This document shows positions 32,161-43,427 of a stretch of DNA of 64,000 nucleotides, one piece after another. This stretch comes from Paguma larvata (Eukaryota; Chordata; Mammalia; Carnivora; Viverridae), in contig CM057837.1 in assembly GCA_030068075.1 (NCBI GenBank), forward strand, positions 27,019,089 through 27,083,088, in the 5' to 3' direction. The notes under the pieces were generated by a model. The model saw only the letters and a program-made list of their open reading frames with translations. It was not told where the DNA came from and ran no database searches. A program made the translations under genes and the position numbers. Positions within the stretch are counted from its first letter, which is position 1; every line of letters begins with the position of its first letter.

Positions 32161-33933
32161 AGTTTGGCTAAGGGGTGGAGAACACCCCAAACCAACAAAA
32201 GAAAGCCACTCGGATTTGGAAGACAGAACTGCGGAGAGCCTGGGCGGGTGAGTGTCTTACGAAGACAACAGGAGACAGGGCCCCCAGCACTCTCACGACG
32301 GGTGAGAAGGTGTTATCGGAGGCATCGCTTCCCGTGGCTTGAGTTACAGGAGGGAAAACATGGCCTCGGAGATTGAAGAAGTTAAAAAAAAAAAAAAAAC
32401 CAACAAAAAAAAACAACAAAACCACAGGGATTGTACAGAACAAGAGAACAAGCTAACCAGGGAAGGAGCTGCCAAAGAAAGTGGAATTTCCATCCCTGGA
32501 GCTATTCTGGGTGAGAGGAGGGACCTCTTTATTACAGGTTGTTTAGAGTCACGGACGGGATCCCACCGCGGTGCATGGGAACCGGCCCGGTGACCCCGGC
32601 GAAGTTCCTTCCAGTCAGCAACTCCGTAATTATTGACCCAGGTGGCCAGGGTTCGTCTCCGAGGAGGAAGAGTCTGTTTTCAGCGGACTTGCAAGGGGTC
32701 CACTGCCAACAGTGCTTTGTCATTGACTGGATCATTTTCAAGTCGTTTCGTTCGGCCGAAACTCCAGTGGGAATCCCCACTCAGCGACCGGGTAAGCATT
32801 CGCCAAGGGCCGGGAAGGCTCGAACCTTTCTGGCCAAACTGCATTCCCGATTGCCTGTGCGGGTTTAGGAAAGGTCCCAGAGGCCTTCCGAAGAATCCGG
32901 GGGCTCCCAGGAGGAAGGCAGGCAGCAGATACCCTCCATGTTTTCTCTTGCTAGAAAGTTCCTTTGAATGGCCTCTAAGGCTGGTTGATGGAGTTTCTCC
33001 CCGAGGACTTGAGCAGAATCTACCTCCATCCTGTTTTCAATCACTTAGATGTGAGGTTGAAATTACTCTGGCTTTCTTGTCTACATGTTTGCTCTGTTTT
33101 CTCCTGAGGATGTCCCCCCCCCAAAAAAAAAAAGTCAAAAGAGGTTCCCAGTTGGTTTTAACTCTTCATGTCTCCCTTCCTCTGCCCGTCTGACCATTTT
33201 AAAAGGAGTTTTAGGAAACCAGTGTCAACATTTCACGATACACACTCCATTACACAATTTCACGACACACGTTGTACACTGAGTATCTTGCGATGATAAT
33301 TTATTAAAAGAAAGCATCGACCCTGAGTTTCTCAGGCTTCACCAGCTTGAGAGGGTACATGGCTCTATATTCATGAATAAGCCACACATTCCTGGCTCCG
33401 TGAAGCAGAGCTCCCTCTGGTCATCCTCAGAAGGTTCTTGAATGACCGCTCACAAACAGTCACAGATAGTCCTTCCTGCTCTTCCCCAGGAAGTCGCACA
33501 GAAGGGACGGTTCACCGCCATTCCTGCTGCCAAGAGCACAGTGAGCGACAAAACGGATTCCCCGACAGGAGTGCCGGTTCCACATGGCTGCGGGGTGGCA
33601 AGGCTGCGGAGCGGCCAGCATTATGTTCCTCACAATGATCCACACGCTGCAGACACAAGTTCAAGTCCTGCCAAAGCACAACTCCCAGCCCTGTCTCTGT
33701 GTTTCTGTAAGTGAGGCTCAGACACTGGCTGCTCAGCGTGGACAAATAATAACGCTCAGAACTGAGAAACCCTGCTTGGTTTTCTCCCTGACCAAGAAGC
33801 GAGAGTGAAATTCCCTGCCGCCTGGGCTCCCAAGCCTCCACGCACAATCGGATACAGCTAGTTGGGTCTGAATTTGGCTGTGGTTCGTGCCGGCATTTTC
33901 CGACTCCAAGATGGTGGCACTTTTTTCATTTTC
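32161..33933. other. Non-repetitive block
   Basis: No recognised transposon apart from an A-rich run at 32,383-32,412. Overlapping frames of 186 (plus, 32633-33193) and 111 residues (minus, 33512-33847) show no domain. Confidence 0.35.
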
Positions 33934-33934
33934 A

Positions 33935-34142
33935 TTTTTTAACATTTATTTATTATTTTTGAGAGACAGACAGAGACAGAGCAGGAGTGGGGCAGAGTCA
34001 GAGAGAGACACGGAATCCGAAGCAGGCTCCAGGCTCTGAGCTGTCAGCATAGAGCCTGGCACGGTGCTCGAACTCATGAAGTGTGAGGTCATGACCTGAG
34101 CCGAAGTCAGACGCTTAACCGACAGAGCCACCGAGGCACCCC
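33935..34142 (-). mobile_element. Feliform tRNA-derived SINE, first of a tandem pair
   Basis: TTTTTTAACATTTATTTATT tail, GAGAGACAGACAGAGACAGA, GCTGTCAGCATAGAGCC, CTGAGCCGAAGTCAGACGCT, GAGCCACCGAGGCACCCC head. Confidence 0.95.
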
Positions 34143-34349
34143 TTTTTAATTTTTTTAATGTTTATTTATTTTTGAGAGAGACAGGGACAGAGCGTGAGCA
34201 GGGGAGGGGCAGAAAGAGAGGGAGACGCAGGGTTCCAGGCTCTGAGCTGTCAGCACAGGGTCGGATGTGGGGCTTGAACTCACGGACTGTGAGATCATCA
34301 CCTGAGCTGAAGTCGGTTGCTTAACTGACTGAGCCACCCAGATGTCCCC
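34143..34349 (-). mobile_element. Feliform tRNA-derived SINE, second of a tandem pair
   Basis: Directly abuts the previous SINE in the same orientation: TTTTTTTAATGTTTATTTAT tail, GCTGTCAGCACAGGGTC, CTGAGCTGAAGTCGG, GAGCCACCCAGATGTCCCC head. One copy probably inserted at the tail of the other. Confidence 0.95.
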
Positions 34350-34797
34350 ACTCTTTTTCTTAAGTTATATCCTTTGATTCAGTAATTCCTTTCAAGTCAC
34401 TTTTTTTTTGGGGGTAACTGTTGAGTACAGAAAAGCTGTTAGGCACAGAATATATATTGAAGCATCGTTTACAGGTGCGAGGAAGCAGGTATCACCGAAT
34501 GTTCAATCATTAAGAATGGTCAGGCGAGTCCTGGATTGTCTCCCTGAAAGGAACAGTGCATAGACTGTAAATAAAAATTACGCTTCTGGAGGGCTTTGTA
34601 GCAACAGGGAGGATGTTTGTCATGTAGGATAAAGTGAAAAAAACAACCAGAACACAAAGTTTTGTACTCACGTGGTTATAATGGTATAAAATTAAAACAA
34701 AGTGTGTATAAAAAGTCAGGAAGAAAATAGAAATAAGCATTAACCAAAACTTGTCTTTTGGTAGTCGAATACTGGGTTTAAAAAATGTATTTCTTTC
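34350..34797. other. AT-rich spacer
   Basis: Unique AT-rich sequence between two SINE pairs. Its 151-residue minus frame (34510-34965) runs into the next SINE and is not a gene. Confidence 0.4.
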
Positions 34798-34990
34798 GGG
34801 GCACCTGGGTGGCTCAGTTGGTGAAGCATCTGACTCTTGATTTTGGCTCAGGTCACGATCTCGTGGTTTGTCGTTTTGTGCTCTGTGCTGACAGTGCGGG
34901 CCCTGCTTGGGATTCTCTCTCTCTCCCTCTCTGTTCCTCCCCTGCTTGTGTTCTCTCTTTCTCACACTCTCTCTCTCAAAATAAAGAAAT
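34798..34990 (+). mobile_element. Feliform tRNA-derived SINE, host of a nested insertion
   Basis: GGGGCACCTGGGTGGCTCAG head, CTCTTGATTTTGGCTCAGG, TCTCTCTCAAAATAAAGAAA tail. Its A-rich tail is interrupted by a second SINE. Confidence 0.95.
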
Positions 34991-34991
34991 A

Positions 34992-35211
34992 GGGCACCTG
35001 GGTGGCTCAGTTGGTTGAGCGGCCGACTTCGGCTCAGGTCATGATCTCATGGTCTGTGAGTTCGAGCCCCACGTCGGGCTCTGTGCTGATAGCTCATTAG
35101 AGCCTGGAGCCTGCTTCGGATTCTGTGTCTCCCTCTCTCTCTGCCCTTCCCCTGCTCACGCTCTGTCTCTATGTATCTCAAAAATAAATAAATGTTAAAA
35201 AAATTAAAAAA
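34992..35211 (+). mobile_element. Feliform tRNA-derived SINE nested in the tail of another
   Basis: GGGCACCTGGGTGGCTCAG head, ACTTCGGCTCAGGTCATGAT, GAGTTCGAGCCCCACGTCGG, AAAAATAAATAAATGTTAAA tail. The duplication AAAGAAATA at 34983-34991 and 35212-35220 is derived from the host SINE's tail, so the order of the two insertions is certain. Confidence 0.95.
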
Positions 35212-35220
35212 AAAGAAATA

Positions 35221-36395
35221 AACTATAAAAAATTATAAAATATATTCCTTTCTACTTTGCTGAATATATCAAATTTCATCAAATGGGGTAACTCTCGAAT
35301 TAATAAAAAAAGCATTAAGACAAAGAAAAGAACCCATTCCCATCCCCGTCCCCATCCAGGTGAGCATGAGGAGGGGATCAGCTGAACCGCAAGTTTGGCT
35401 TCCCCACTGGGCATCTGGCGGTTAACGCTCCCTCCTAAGTCAGCATGGCAGGGTCTAAATGCCACCCCGGAAGATTCGTGTTCAGAAATGGGGCCCTGCT
35501 GTCAACTCCATGAGTGTTTATTGAGCACCTATCATATGTCCAACATGAGCTCACTGAAAAGACAGAAACTGGACATAAATTAAAGCCCATTTAGGAACTC
35601 CTTAGAGTTCCAGAACTAACACCGTGTCTCAGCTCTGCCTTTCCTCTCCAGCACTCATGGTGGGCCCCTGGGGCTGGGTCCTGCCGAGCCCATTACTGAA
35701 CTTGTCAGTGGCTCCTTCTGCAGCTCTGCTAGTAGGGCTGGCTGGAGGGGGAAGGAGGCAGCTGGAGAGACGTGATCCTAACTCTGTCTTCCTGCTTCTG
35801 TCCGCCTCCCCAAACCTCCCTGCTTCCCTCAGCCGCTGAGGTTCCGTTTTGAGGCAGTGACTGAATCAAGTTCACCATTTTCCTGACACTTGCAGAACTA
35901 GCCTCACGGTGCCCCTTAGAGACATATATTTTGCCCAGTGCTTCCTCCTCAGAGGCCCTGGTCCCACCCCACCTGTCCCTTCTGGGAAGCATCCAAATTT
36001 TCCTAATCTAACCTCTTCCCTTTGTCCCACCAGCCCTGGGGTGGGGTGGGGATGGGTGTGATTGCCTTCTTCAGTAGCTCCCTCTGTGGAGTCTTAAAGT
36101 TTTTTTTTTAAACCTTTCATTTACTTAATAACTTTTTATTTTATTAACACTTCTGAACACAGAGCTGCGGTGGCTTCTGTGTCCCCACAGAACTTGAAGG
36201 GGGAAGTCACTTGGGTGAGATTGCAAATCCCCAACAGCAAATACCCCGAGACCCTCCATACGACACTTCCTCCTGCCTCACAGAAAAATTGGACACCTTC
36301 GGCTGAGAATCCCCCATTTCTCACCCTCCAGATGTACAAATGTAGCCACACCTGTTGTCTATTCTCACCTCCTCTCTTGTTTCAGACCAAATCGT
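35221..36395. other. Mostly non-repetitive block
   Basis: No clear repeat, except a short antisense MIR/L2-like phrase (GTGTTTATTGAGCACCTATC, 35,514-35,533). Frames of 71-87 residues lack signature. Confidence 0.35.
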
Positions 36396-36396
36396 A

Positions 36397-36604
36397 GGGG
36401 AGCCCGGTGGTTCAGTCCGGACAAGTCTCTGATTCTTGATTTCTGCTCATGTCATGATCTCATGATTCATGAGTTCGAGCCTCCTGTCGTCGGGCTCTGT
36501 GCTGACAGCATGGAGCCTGATTGGGATTCTTTGTCTCTCCTTCTCTCTCTCTGCCTACCTCCCTCTCTCTCTCTCTCTCTCTCTCTCACACGCACACACA
36601 CACA
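36397..36604 (+). mobile_element. Feliform tRNA-derived SINE with expanded CT/CA tail
   Basis: GGGGAGCCCGGTGGTTCAG head, GATTCTTGATTTCTGCTCAT, GAGTTCGAGCCTCC, GGCTCTGTGCTGACAGCA, then about ten CT units and a CA run instead of the usual AAATAAA tail. Flanks CAAATCGTA and CAAGATCGTA are a likely diverged target duplication. Confidence 0.9.
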
Positions 36605-36609
36605 CAAGA

Positions 36610-37930
36610 TCGTACCTTACACATGTGTTTCCCGTCCCATCTCCCTCCTGGCCTCTCTGGGAACCTCTGCCCTTAATTGACTGTCCCTCTCCACCCACAA
36701 ACTTGACATTTCTTAAATGGATCCTTCCTATTGGCTTTTAAGTCTGCCCAAATCTCACAGAAGATAAAGAATCTTTCTTTGATCTTCAATCCCCCCCTCC
36801 CCGAGCGGCCATACTCCCATCTTTCTCCTGATCTCAGTAACCGACTTCTCGGAATGGATTCATCTGTGTTTCCTCCACTCGAGCTCACTCCTCGTTTCCT
36901 CCAGTCTGGCTTCTGGTCCCACCAGTCTGCTTTGCTCAAGTCACCGGTGAGTTCTAGGTTTATGATGAAAGGGGCATTTCCTTTTCAGGCCTCATTTTCT
37001 AGGACCAGTGGGTCATACACCGTTTCTTTTTGGAATGGATGCTGAGGCAGCTCTAACCCTGCCCACTGTTCCCTTGTCCCCTGCGAGGGCACCTCTCCTA
37101 GCGCTCTTCCTGTCTCTCCAACTTCTCTTCTCATCGCTCAGCCCCCTCCTCTCCTGGAATGTCAGATGCTGACGTTGCCTTGGGCTCAGGCTGAGTTCTT
37201 CTCCCTTCTCACCGCTGCTTAGGTCATCTCACCCACACCAAGCCTCGCCACAGGCCAAGTATTTGCACACTTACATCTTTGGCTCAGGAGTTCCCTTCAA
37301 CCCTGAGCCCTTAGAGACTGCTGCTTCTTGACCTCTGCGCTTGCTGTCTCCCAGGAGCCTCCAACTCAACAGGGATAAGACAAAACTCATGCCCTTTCCC
37401 CCAAACTGGGTCAGCTTCCCCTACCTTAGTCAAAAATACAATCTTCCATCTTATGGCACAACCCAAAACCCAAGAGTCACCTTCCATGATTCCCTCTGTT
37501 TGGATTTCCAGTATGCTATGCCGAACTCGTCTATTTTACTTTACACGTATTTCTTAAAAACATCTCCAATTGTTGCCATGCTACCATATCCTTTATCCGC
37601 CACAGCGGCCTCCTAAGCGACCTCCCCTTTCCACTTGTCCCTCTCACAGGGTGTTCTCTGCACTACAGGCAGGGCGATCATCTTACTGTGACAACCTGAG
37701 CACGTCACCCCTCTGCACAGAACGTGGCAGTGGCTTCTCGTTGCTCTCCGAAAAGACCGAAGTCCTTCCAGAGGCCTCTCACCAGCTTTGCCTTTCGCCC
37801 TTCTCTTTCCCATTTTCTGTTCTCTGACTGCCTGAAGTTCCCTTCCCCTGCTTCTCCCTGGCCCAAGACCTTTGCACAGTCTCGTCTCATGGTCTGGACA
37901 TTGCTCTCTCAATGCCTTTATGCCGTGGGA
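36610..37930 (+). mobile_element. L2 LINE fragment, about 1.3 kb, 3' part of ORF2
   Basis: Sense-strand L2: GACAAAACTCATGCCCTTTC, ACCCAAAACCCAAGAGTCAC and CTTCCATGATTCCCTCTGTT match the L2 ORF2 end (LIFPPKP ... NLGVTFDSSLSL), followed by GTGTTCTCTGCACTACAGGC, GGGCGATCATCTTACTG, CACGTCACCCCTCTGCACAG and CCTTTGCACAGTCTCG. A residual frame (37341-37616) still reads LMPFPP and RVTFHDSLCL. Frameshifts and stops abound, so it is a dead relic. The boundary at its left side is uncertain. Confidence 0.7.
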
Positions 37931-38283
37931 TCTTTCCATGTGTCTGAATGGCAAATGTTGCGTGACCCTTATGATGTGGTATTTCAAACTGAAAGCCTGC
38001 AGGTGAAACCAGCAGAGTCTGAAAAGGAAAATCCATGATAGAAGTTAATATTTTCCTAATTTAAAACCAAAAGAAATCTCTCTTCATTCATAGTTTTTCA
38101 TCGAAAACGTATCTCCAGACAGGGAGAAGACAGCTCTGTGTTTTACTTACTGTCTCAAGCAGGAAAGTTAGACATGTTATGGTAATGGAAGTGAATCCTT
38201 GTTGAGAAACAAAACTTTGGCAAAATTTGCTCCCTAAATCCAGGAGAGACCACTGGATGATATGAATGGGAACAACTCCTGTG
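37931..38283. other. Non-repetitive spacer
   Basis: AT-rich unique sequence; nothing recognised. Confidence 0.4.
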
Positions 38284-38299
38284 AAAGTGTTTATTTTTT

Positions 38300-38505
38300 T
38301 AAAAGTTTATTTATTTGAAAGAGAGAGAGAGAGAGAGCAGACACATATGCAAGTGGGGGAGGGGCAGAGAGAGAAGGAGAGAGAGAATCTCTAGCAGGCA
38401 CCGTCAGTGTAGAGTCCGATGTGGGGCTCTATTTCATGAACCGCAAGATCGTGACCTGAGCTGAAATCCAGTCAGACGCTCAACCGACTGACCCGCCAGT
38501 GCCCC
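38300..38505 (-). mobile_element. Feliform tRNA-derived SINE
   Basis: Antisense tail, GAGAGAGAGAGAGAGAGCAG, CCGATGTGGGGCTCTATTTC, GACCTGAGCTGAAATCCAGT, head ending GCCAGTGCCCC. Flanks AAAGTGTTTATTTTT (about 38,284) and AAAGCTATTTATTTTT (about 38,507) form a diverged duplication. Confidence 0.92.
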
Positions 38506-38519
38506 TAAAGCTATTTATT

Positions 38520-38795
38520 TTTATGAGTATTTATTGAGTACATATCTTACATTATTTTGTATAATACACACCATCATAATAGCTGGGGCAATTATATGTA
38601 TTGAGCAATTATATGTATTACCTGATTTAATCTTCGCAAAATCCTATGAGGTAGGTGTAATGCTCATCATTGTTTTGCAGTTGAAGAAACTAAGCGCTGT
38701 AGGGTTTAACTTGCTTAAGATCATACAACTGGTATAAGACAGAGACCAGTTTCAAACCCCTGTCAGCCTGATGCCAAAGTGTACCATACTAATCG
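38520..38795 (-). mobile_element. MIR SINE, antisense
   Basis: GAGTATTTATTGAGTACATA, TTAATCTTCGCAAAATCCTA, TGAGGTAGGTGTAATGCTCA, TTGAAGAAACTAAGCGCTG and CAAACCCCTGTCAGCCTGA follow the antisense MIR order (AACAACCCTATGAGGTAGGTA...GAGGAAACTGAGG...). Confidence 0.75.
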
Positions 38796-38830
38796 CCATG
38801 AGAAAATTCCAGTTACCATCTGGATTTATC

Positions 38831-39445
38831 AGTGTTTCAGTTGTCTCTTGTTGCGGGATAAACCACCCCCCAATTAGTGATTTCCACAACAACCATTTTA
38901 TTATGCTCATGATTTTGGGTGTTAGGCACAGCGGAGATGCCCCACCCCTGCTCAGTGGTTGAAGACAACTGGCTTGGGTCCCTGGGATCCTAGGCCAGCG
39001 ACCCTGGTTTGACTCTTGGCTGGGTTCCTTGGTTCTTTTCCATATCACAGTTTTTGGCCCGGAGTGTCCAGAAACGGTTCTTTTCACTTTCATGTCTGGT
39101 TCTGGGCTGAGATTGCTGGAAAAGCTGGGGCTAGCCAGGTCTCACGTTCTCCTGCGGCCTCTCCGCACGGCTAGCCTGGGCATGCTCATAGCATGGCAGT
39201 CCCAGGAGGAGCTGGTCTTATACAGCAGCCGGCTTCCTGCAGAATGAGTCCCGCAAGAGACGAGAGGTAGAAGCTGACCATTTCTTAAGGCCTGGGAACT
39301 GGCATGCTATCACTTCCGTATTGGTCCAAGCAGTCACAGAAGCCATCTAGATTCGAGGGAGAAGGATACAGACCCCACTTCTGGATGGGAGGAGGATCAA
39401 ATAATGTGGCCACTTCGATTCACTGTAGTCAGATATATCAGCCTT
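38831..39445 (+). mobile_element. MaLR/MLT1-like LTR, decayed
   Basis: GTTTCAGTTGTCTCTTGTTG, CAACAACCATTTTATTATGC, TCATGATTTTGGGTGTTAGG, later CTATCACTTCCGTATTGGTC, CAAGCAGTCACAGAAGCC and GGATGGGAGGAGGATCAAAT reproduce the order of old MaLR LTRs (ACAAATTTATTATCTCACAG ... CCGTATTCTATTGGTC ...). Sub-family not assigned. Confidence 0.5.
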
Positions 39446-39793
39446 ACTCTCTTTAAATGCTTTGGAATAATGTCTATTTATTGCCTTTGACTTTATTTCT
39501 ATTTAGAGGAAATACTGCTCATAAAATTAATGTTCTCATTGGATTGTATGAATCTTTCAGGTTCTTACAATGAGAACTATGTATTAAATAACTCGGAAAT
39601 GTCCATTGTGATCACAGCAGGCCCTCCAGGTGGAAGGTAAAGTCAATCGAACAGTAGAGGTAGCAATATTCTGCCATTTATGAACCTGGATAGGGAAATC
39701 ACGGCTCCCGGTTGAAGAAGCACTGACATGGGATGTTATTCATTGTTTCTGTCTCCTCTCTTTTCATGATTTCCTCTCTCATGCTTACCTTTA
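39446..39793. other. Spacer, possible small hAT relic
   Basis: AT-rich. The phrase CGGTTGAAGAAGCACTGAC at about 39,710 resembles a hAT terminal GGTTGAGAACCACTG, but no partner end was located. Confidence 0.3.
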
Positions 39794-39806
39794 AAAAATG
39801 AGGTGG

Positions 39807-40020
39807 TGTGTCACCTGGGTGGCTCAGTCGTTTAAAGCGTCTGACTTCAGCTCAGGTCATGATCTCATGGTTCGTGAGTTCGAGCCCCGCATCGGGCTCT
39901 GTACTGACAGCTCGGAGCCTGGAGGCAGCTTCAGATTCTGTTTCTCCCTCTGTCTCTGACCCTCCTCGGCTTGTACTCTCTGTCTCTCTGTCTCTCACAA
40001 AAATAAATAAAAATTAAAAA
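39807..40020 (+). mobile_element. Feliform tRNA-derived SINE
   Basis: TCACCTGGGTGGCTCAG head, GACTTCAGCTCAGGTCATGA, GAGTTCGAGCCCCGCATCGG, CACAAAAATAAATAAAAATT tail. Duplicated target AAAATGAGGTGG at 39795-39806 and 40021-40032. Confidence 0.95.
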
Positions 40021-40972
40021 AAAATGAGGTGGGTTTTTTTGTTTTCACTTTACTCCTCAAAATATTGTCATTGTGTTTTATAGCTTTAAAAGCCCTTTTC
40101 TGCATTTTTTAAAAAATTGAATTTTAATTTTGAGACAACTGTAGATTCAAAGAGTTGCAAAACATAACACCGATTTCTCGTATACTGTACCCTGTTTCTC
40201 CCAATGACAACATCTTATAAAACGGTAGTACAATATCCTAAACGGGAAACTGCCATTGATAAAGTCAAGAGACAGGACACTTCTATCACCACAAGGATGC
40301 CTCATGTTGCCCTTTTATAACTATATCCACTTTTCCCGTCATCCTGATCCTCCTTAATCCACGGCAACCACTAGTCTTTTCTCCATTTTTGTTATTTTGT
40401 CATTCAAGAATGTAACGTCAATGGAAAGATGTAGGTATGTGATCCTTTGGGACTGGACCTTTTTAATTTAGCATAACTCTCTAAATACTCATTCAGATAG
40501 TTATGTATATTAGGAGTTCCTTCCTTTTTATTCCTGAGTGATATCCCATACATAGTATGGGTGACCAGAATTTAATCACCCATCTTTGGGGAATACCTGT
40601 GTTGTTTCCAGTTGGGCTGTTACAAATAACGCTGCTATAAACATGAACTTGCAGGCTGTGCGTCAACATAAGTTTTCATTTCTCTGAGATAAATGCCCAG
40701 GAGCCCGATTCCTGGGGGGTATAGTAATTGCATGTTTAATTTTTGAAGAAACTGACAAACAATTTTTCAGAGTGGCTATATCATTTTACATTCTCATTAG
40801 CAATACATGTGTGACCGAGTTTTTTTCCACATCATCTCCAGCATTTGCTGTTGTTACATGTTTAATTTTACCTGTTTGGATAGGTAGATAGTAACAGTGC
40901 GTGTTTTAGTGGAATTTCTCTAAAGATTAATGATGTCAAACATCTTTTCATGTATTTATTTGTCATCAGTGT

Positions 40973-41198
40973 TTTTTTGTTTGTTTGTTTGTTTGTTTTT
41001 TTAGAGAGAGAGAGAGAGAGAGAGCATGAGTGGGGGAGAGGGACAGAGGGGCAGAGGAAGAGAGTATGAATCTTAAGCAGGCTTCATGCTCAGTGCAGAG
41101 CCTGACCTGGGGCTCGGTTCCATGACCCTGGGATCCTGCATGACCTGAGGTGAAATCCAGAGTTGGACGCTGAGCTGACTGAGCCACCCAACCGCCCC
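40973..41198 (-). mobile_element. Feliform tRNA-derived SINE inside the L1
   Basis: (GTTT)n-rich tail TTTGTTTGTTTGTTTGTTT, GAGAGAGAGAGAGAGAGC, CATGCTCAGTGCAGAGCCTG, CTGAGCTGACTGAGCCACCC, AACCGCCCC head. Flanks TGTCATCAGTGT (about 40,961) and TGCCATCTGTGT (41,199-41,210) are the duplicated L1 target. Confidence 0.92.
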
Positions 41199-41248
41199 TG
41201 CCATCTGTGTCTTCTTTCAGTGAAATTTTTATGTTTTTTGCACACGTA

Positions 41249-41362
41249 AAAAAAAAAAAAGATTTTACTTTTAAATACTCTCTACGCCCAACATGGGACT
41301 TGAACTCACAGCCCCAAGATCAAGAGCCATAAGCTCAATCGACTGAGCCAGGTAGGTGCCCC
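41249..41362 (-). mobile_element. Short carnivore tRNA-SINE (older form) inside the L1
   Basis: AAAGATTTTACTTTTAAATA, CTCTCTACGCCCAACATGGG, ACTTGAACTCACAGCCCCAA, GATCAAGAGCCATAAGCTCA, CTGAGCCAGGTAGGTGCCCC. It is the minus-strand version of the 3,200 copy architecture, without the pyrimidine body. Confidence 0.88.
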
Positions 41363-42407
41363 TGGCCCATTTTTAAATCAGATGGTTTATTCCCCCCCTG
41401 TTGAGTTTTGAGAGTCTTGGATGTTTCTAGATACTAGTCCTTTGTGAGGTATGCGGTTTGCAAATACTGTCTCCCACTCTTCAGCTGGTCTGTTCACTCT
41501 CAACGGAGTTGGTTACACAGCAAAAGCTTTAAACTTTTATGAAGTGTCATTTATCAAATTTTCTTTGTAGTATGTGATTTTTGTTATCAAATCTAACTCT
41601 TTGACTAGACCTAGTTTCCAAGAATTTTCTCTATTTTTTTCCTGGAGGTTTTAGTTGTACCTTTTACCTTTAAGTTAGTGATCTGTTTTGAGTTTATTAT
41701 TAGATACAGTGTGAGACTTAGGTCAAGATTCACTTTCCCCACCATGGATGCTCAATTCCTATATAGCACCGTTTGTTGAAAAGGCTGTCTTTCACGCATT
41801 GAATTGCTTTTGCAAAACATCGGTTGGGTATATTTGCGTGGGTCTGTTTCTGGGTTTTCTATTCTATTCCATTCTGAGTTTTCTATTCTGTCACTGTGCC
41901 ACTGCCACAGTCTTGATTATTCTAGCTGTATAATAAATCTTGAAATGAAGCAGACTGATCCTTCCTATTGTTTTTTCTTTTTCAAATTTGTTTGAACTAT
42001 CGAAGTCCCTTTGTCCATAAATTTTAGAATGATCTTTCCTATATCTACGACAAATTTGCTGAAGTTTTGATGTGAATTATGTTAAACCTGCCCATAAATT
42101 TGGGTGGAATTTGCACCTTTGCTACTGCGGGTCTTCCAGATTATGAATTAGTATGTCTCTCTATTTATTTAGACCTTAATTGGTTTCTTTTGCCAGTGTC
42201 GTATAGTTGTCAGCTTACAAGTCCTGTACATATTGTGTTAGCTTTCCACTTAAGGTTTTTATTTTTTGAAACAGTAATAAATAAATAAATGGTATCGTAT
42301 TTTTAATTTTGGTGTTGTGTTCATCACGAGTGCATAAAAATACAGTTGATGTTTCCATGTGTATCTTAGATCCTGTAACTGTACTGAACTCACCTATTAG
42401 TCCTCAG

Positions 42408-42410
<3 letters not shown>

Positions 42411-42457
<47 letters not shown>
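42411..42457 (+). repeat. (GT)n microsatellite inside the L1
   Basis: About 22 GT units followed by TTTTGTTTTG. It grew within the antisense RT region of the L1 and accounts for the poly-TH end of the overlapping minus frame. Confidence 0.95.
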
Positions 42458-42459
<2 letters not shown>

Positions 42460-43427
42460 GTTTTGTTATTTTAGATTTCTTGGAATATTCTACATAGACC
42501 ATCATATCATGGGTAAATAAGGGCAGTTTTATTTCTTTCTTTCTGATCCGTATGCCTTTTATTTCTTTTTCTTCCCTTATTACACTGGCTAGAAATTCCA
42601 GTACTGTGTTACACAACAGCAGTATGAGTGGATATCCTTGCCTTGGTCCTGATCTTAGGGGGAAAGTATTCGGTCTTTCACCATTAAGTATAATATTAGT
42701 TGTAGGTCTTGGGTAGATGCTCTTTATCAAATTGAGGAAGTTTGCTTTATTTTTATTTTTATGAGAGGTTTTTTTTTTTTATCATGAGTAGGTGTTGAAT
42801 TTAGTCAAATGCTTTTCCTGCGTCAGTTGATGTGGTCAAGTAATTTTTCTTCTTTAACGTGTCATTATTGCAGATTACAGTGAATTGATTTTCAAATATT
42901 AACCCAGCTGTGCATCCCTAAAATAAGTTCCCTTTAGTCCTGATGTATAATTCTTTTTATATATTGTTAAACTCTACATGCCAATATTTTGTTACGGACT
43001 TTCTAATCTCTACTCAAAAAGAATATTTGTCTATAGTTTTCTTCTTTTTGGTGCTATATTTCTCTGGTTTTGGTTTCAAGGTAATTATATTAAGCTTACA
43101 AAACAAATTGGGACATGTTCCCTCCTTTTCTATTATTTGGAATAGATTGTGTAGAATTCATGTTAATTTTGAAACTTTTGGTAGAATTCTCCAGGAAAAC
43201 CATCTGGGCCTGGGCAATTCTTTTTGGGGACTTTTAAAATTATAAACTCAATTTTCTTAATACTTAAAAGGGCTATTTAAATTATCTATTTCATATTGGG
43301 TTAGTTGTGGTAGTTTTTTTTTTTTCCCAAATAATTGCCACATTTCATCTAAATTGTTAAATTTATGTATAGAGGTATTTTTGTTTGTTTGTTTTCTTTT
43401 TGTTTCTTGTTTGTTTGTTCGTTTTAG

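Noticed and set aside
36081..36098. CTCF-like CTCCCTCTGTGG
   Set aside because: The reverse complement lacks one base between CCAC and AGAGGG, so it does not fit the core spacing.
42404..42730. Reverse-transcriptase frame
   Set aside because: It is a fragment of the decayed antisense L1 ORF2 ending in microsatellite translation; the catalytic FADD is altered. Not a gene of its own.
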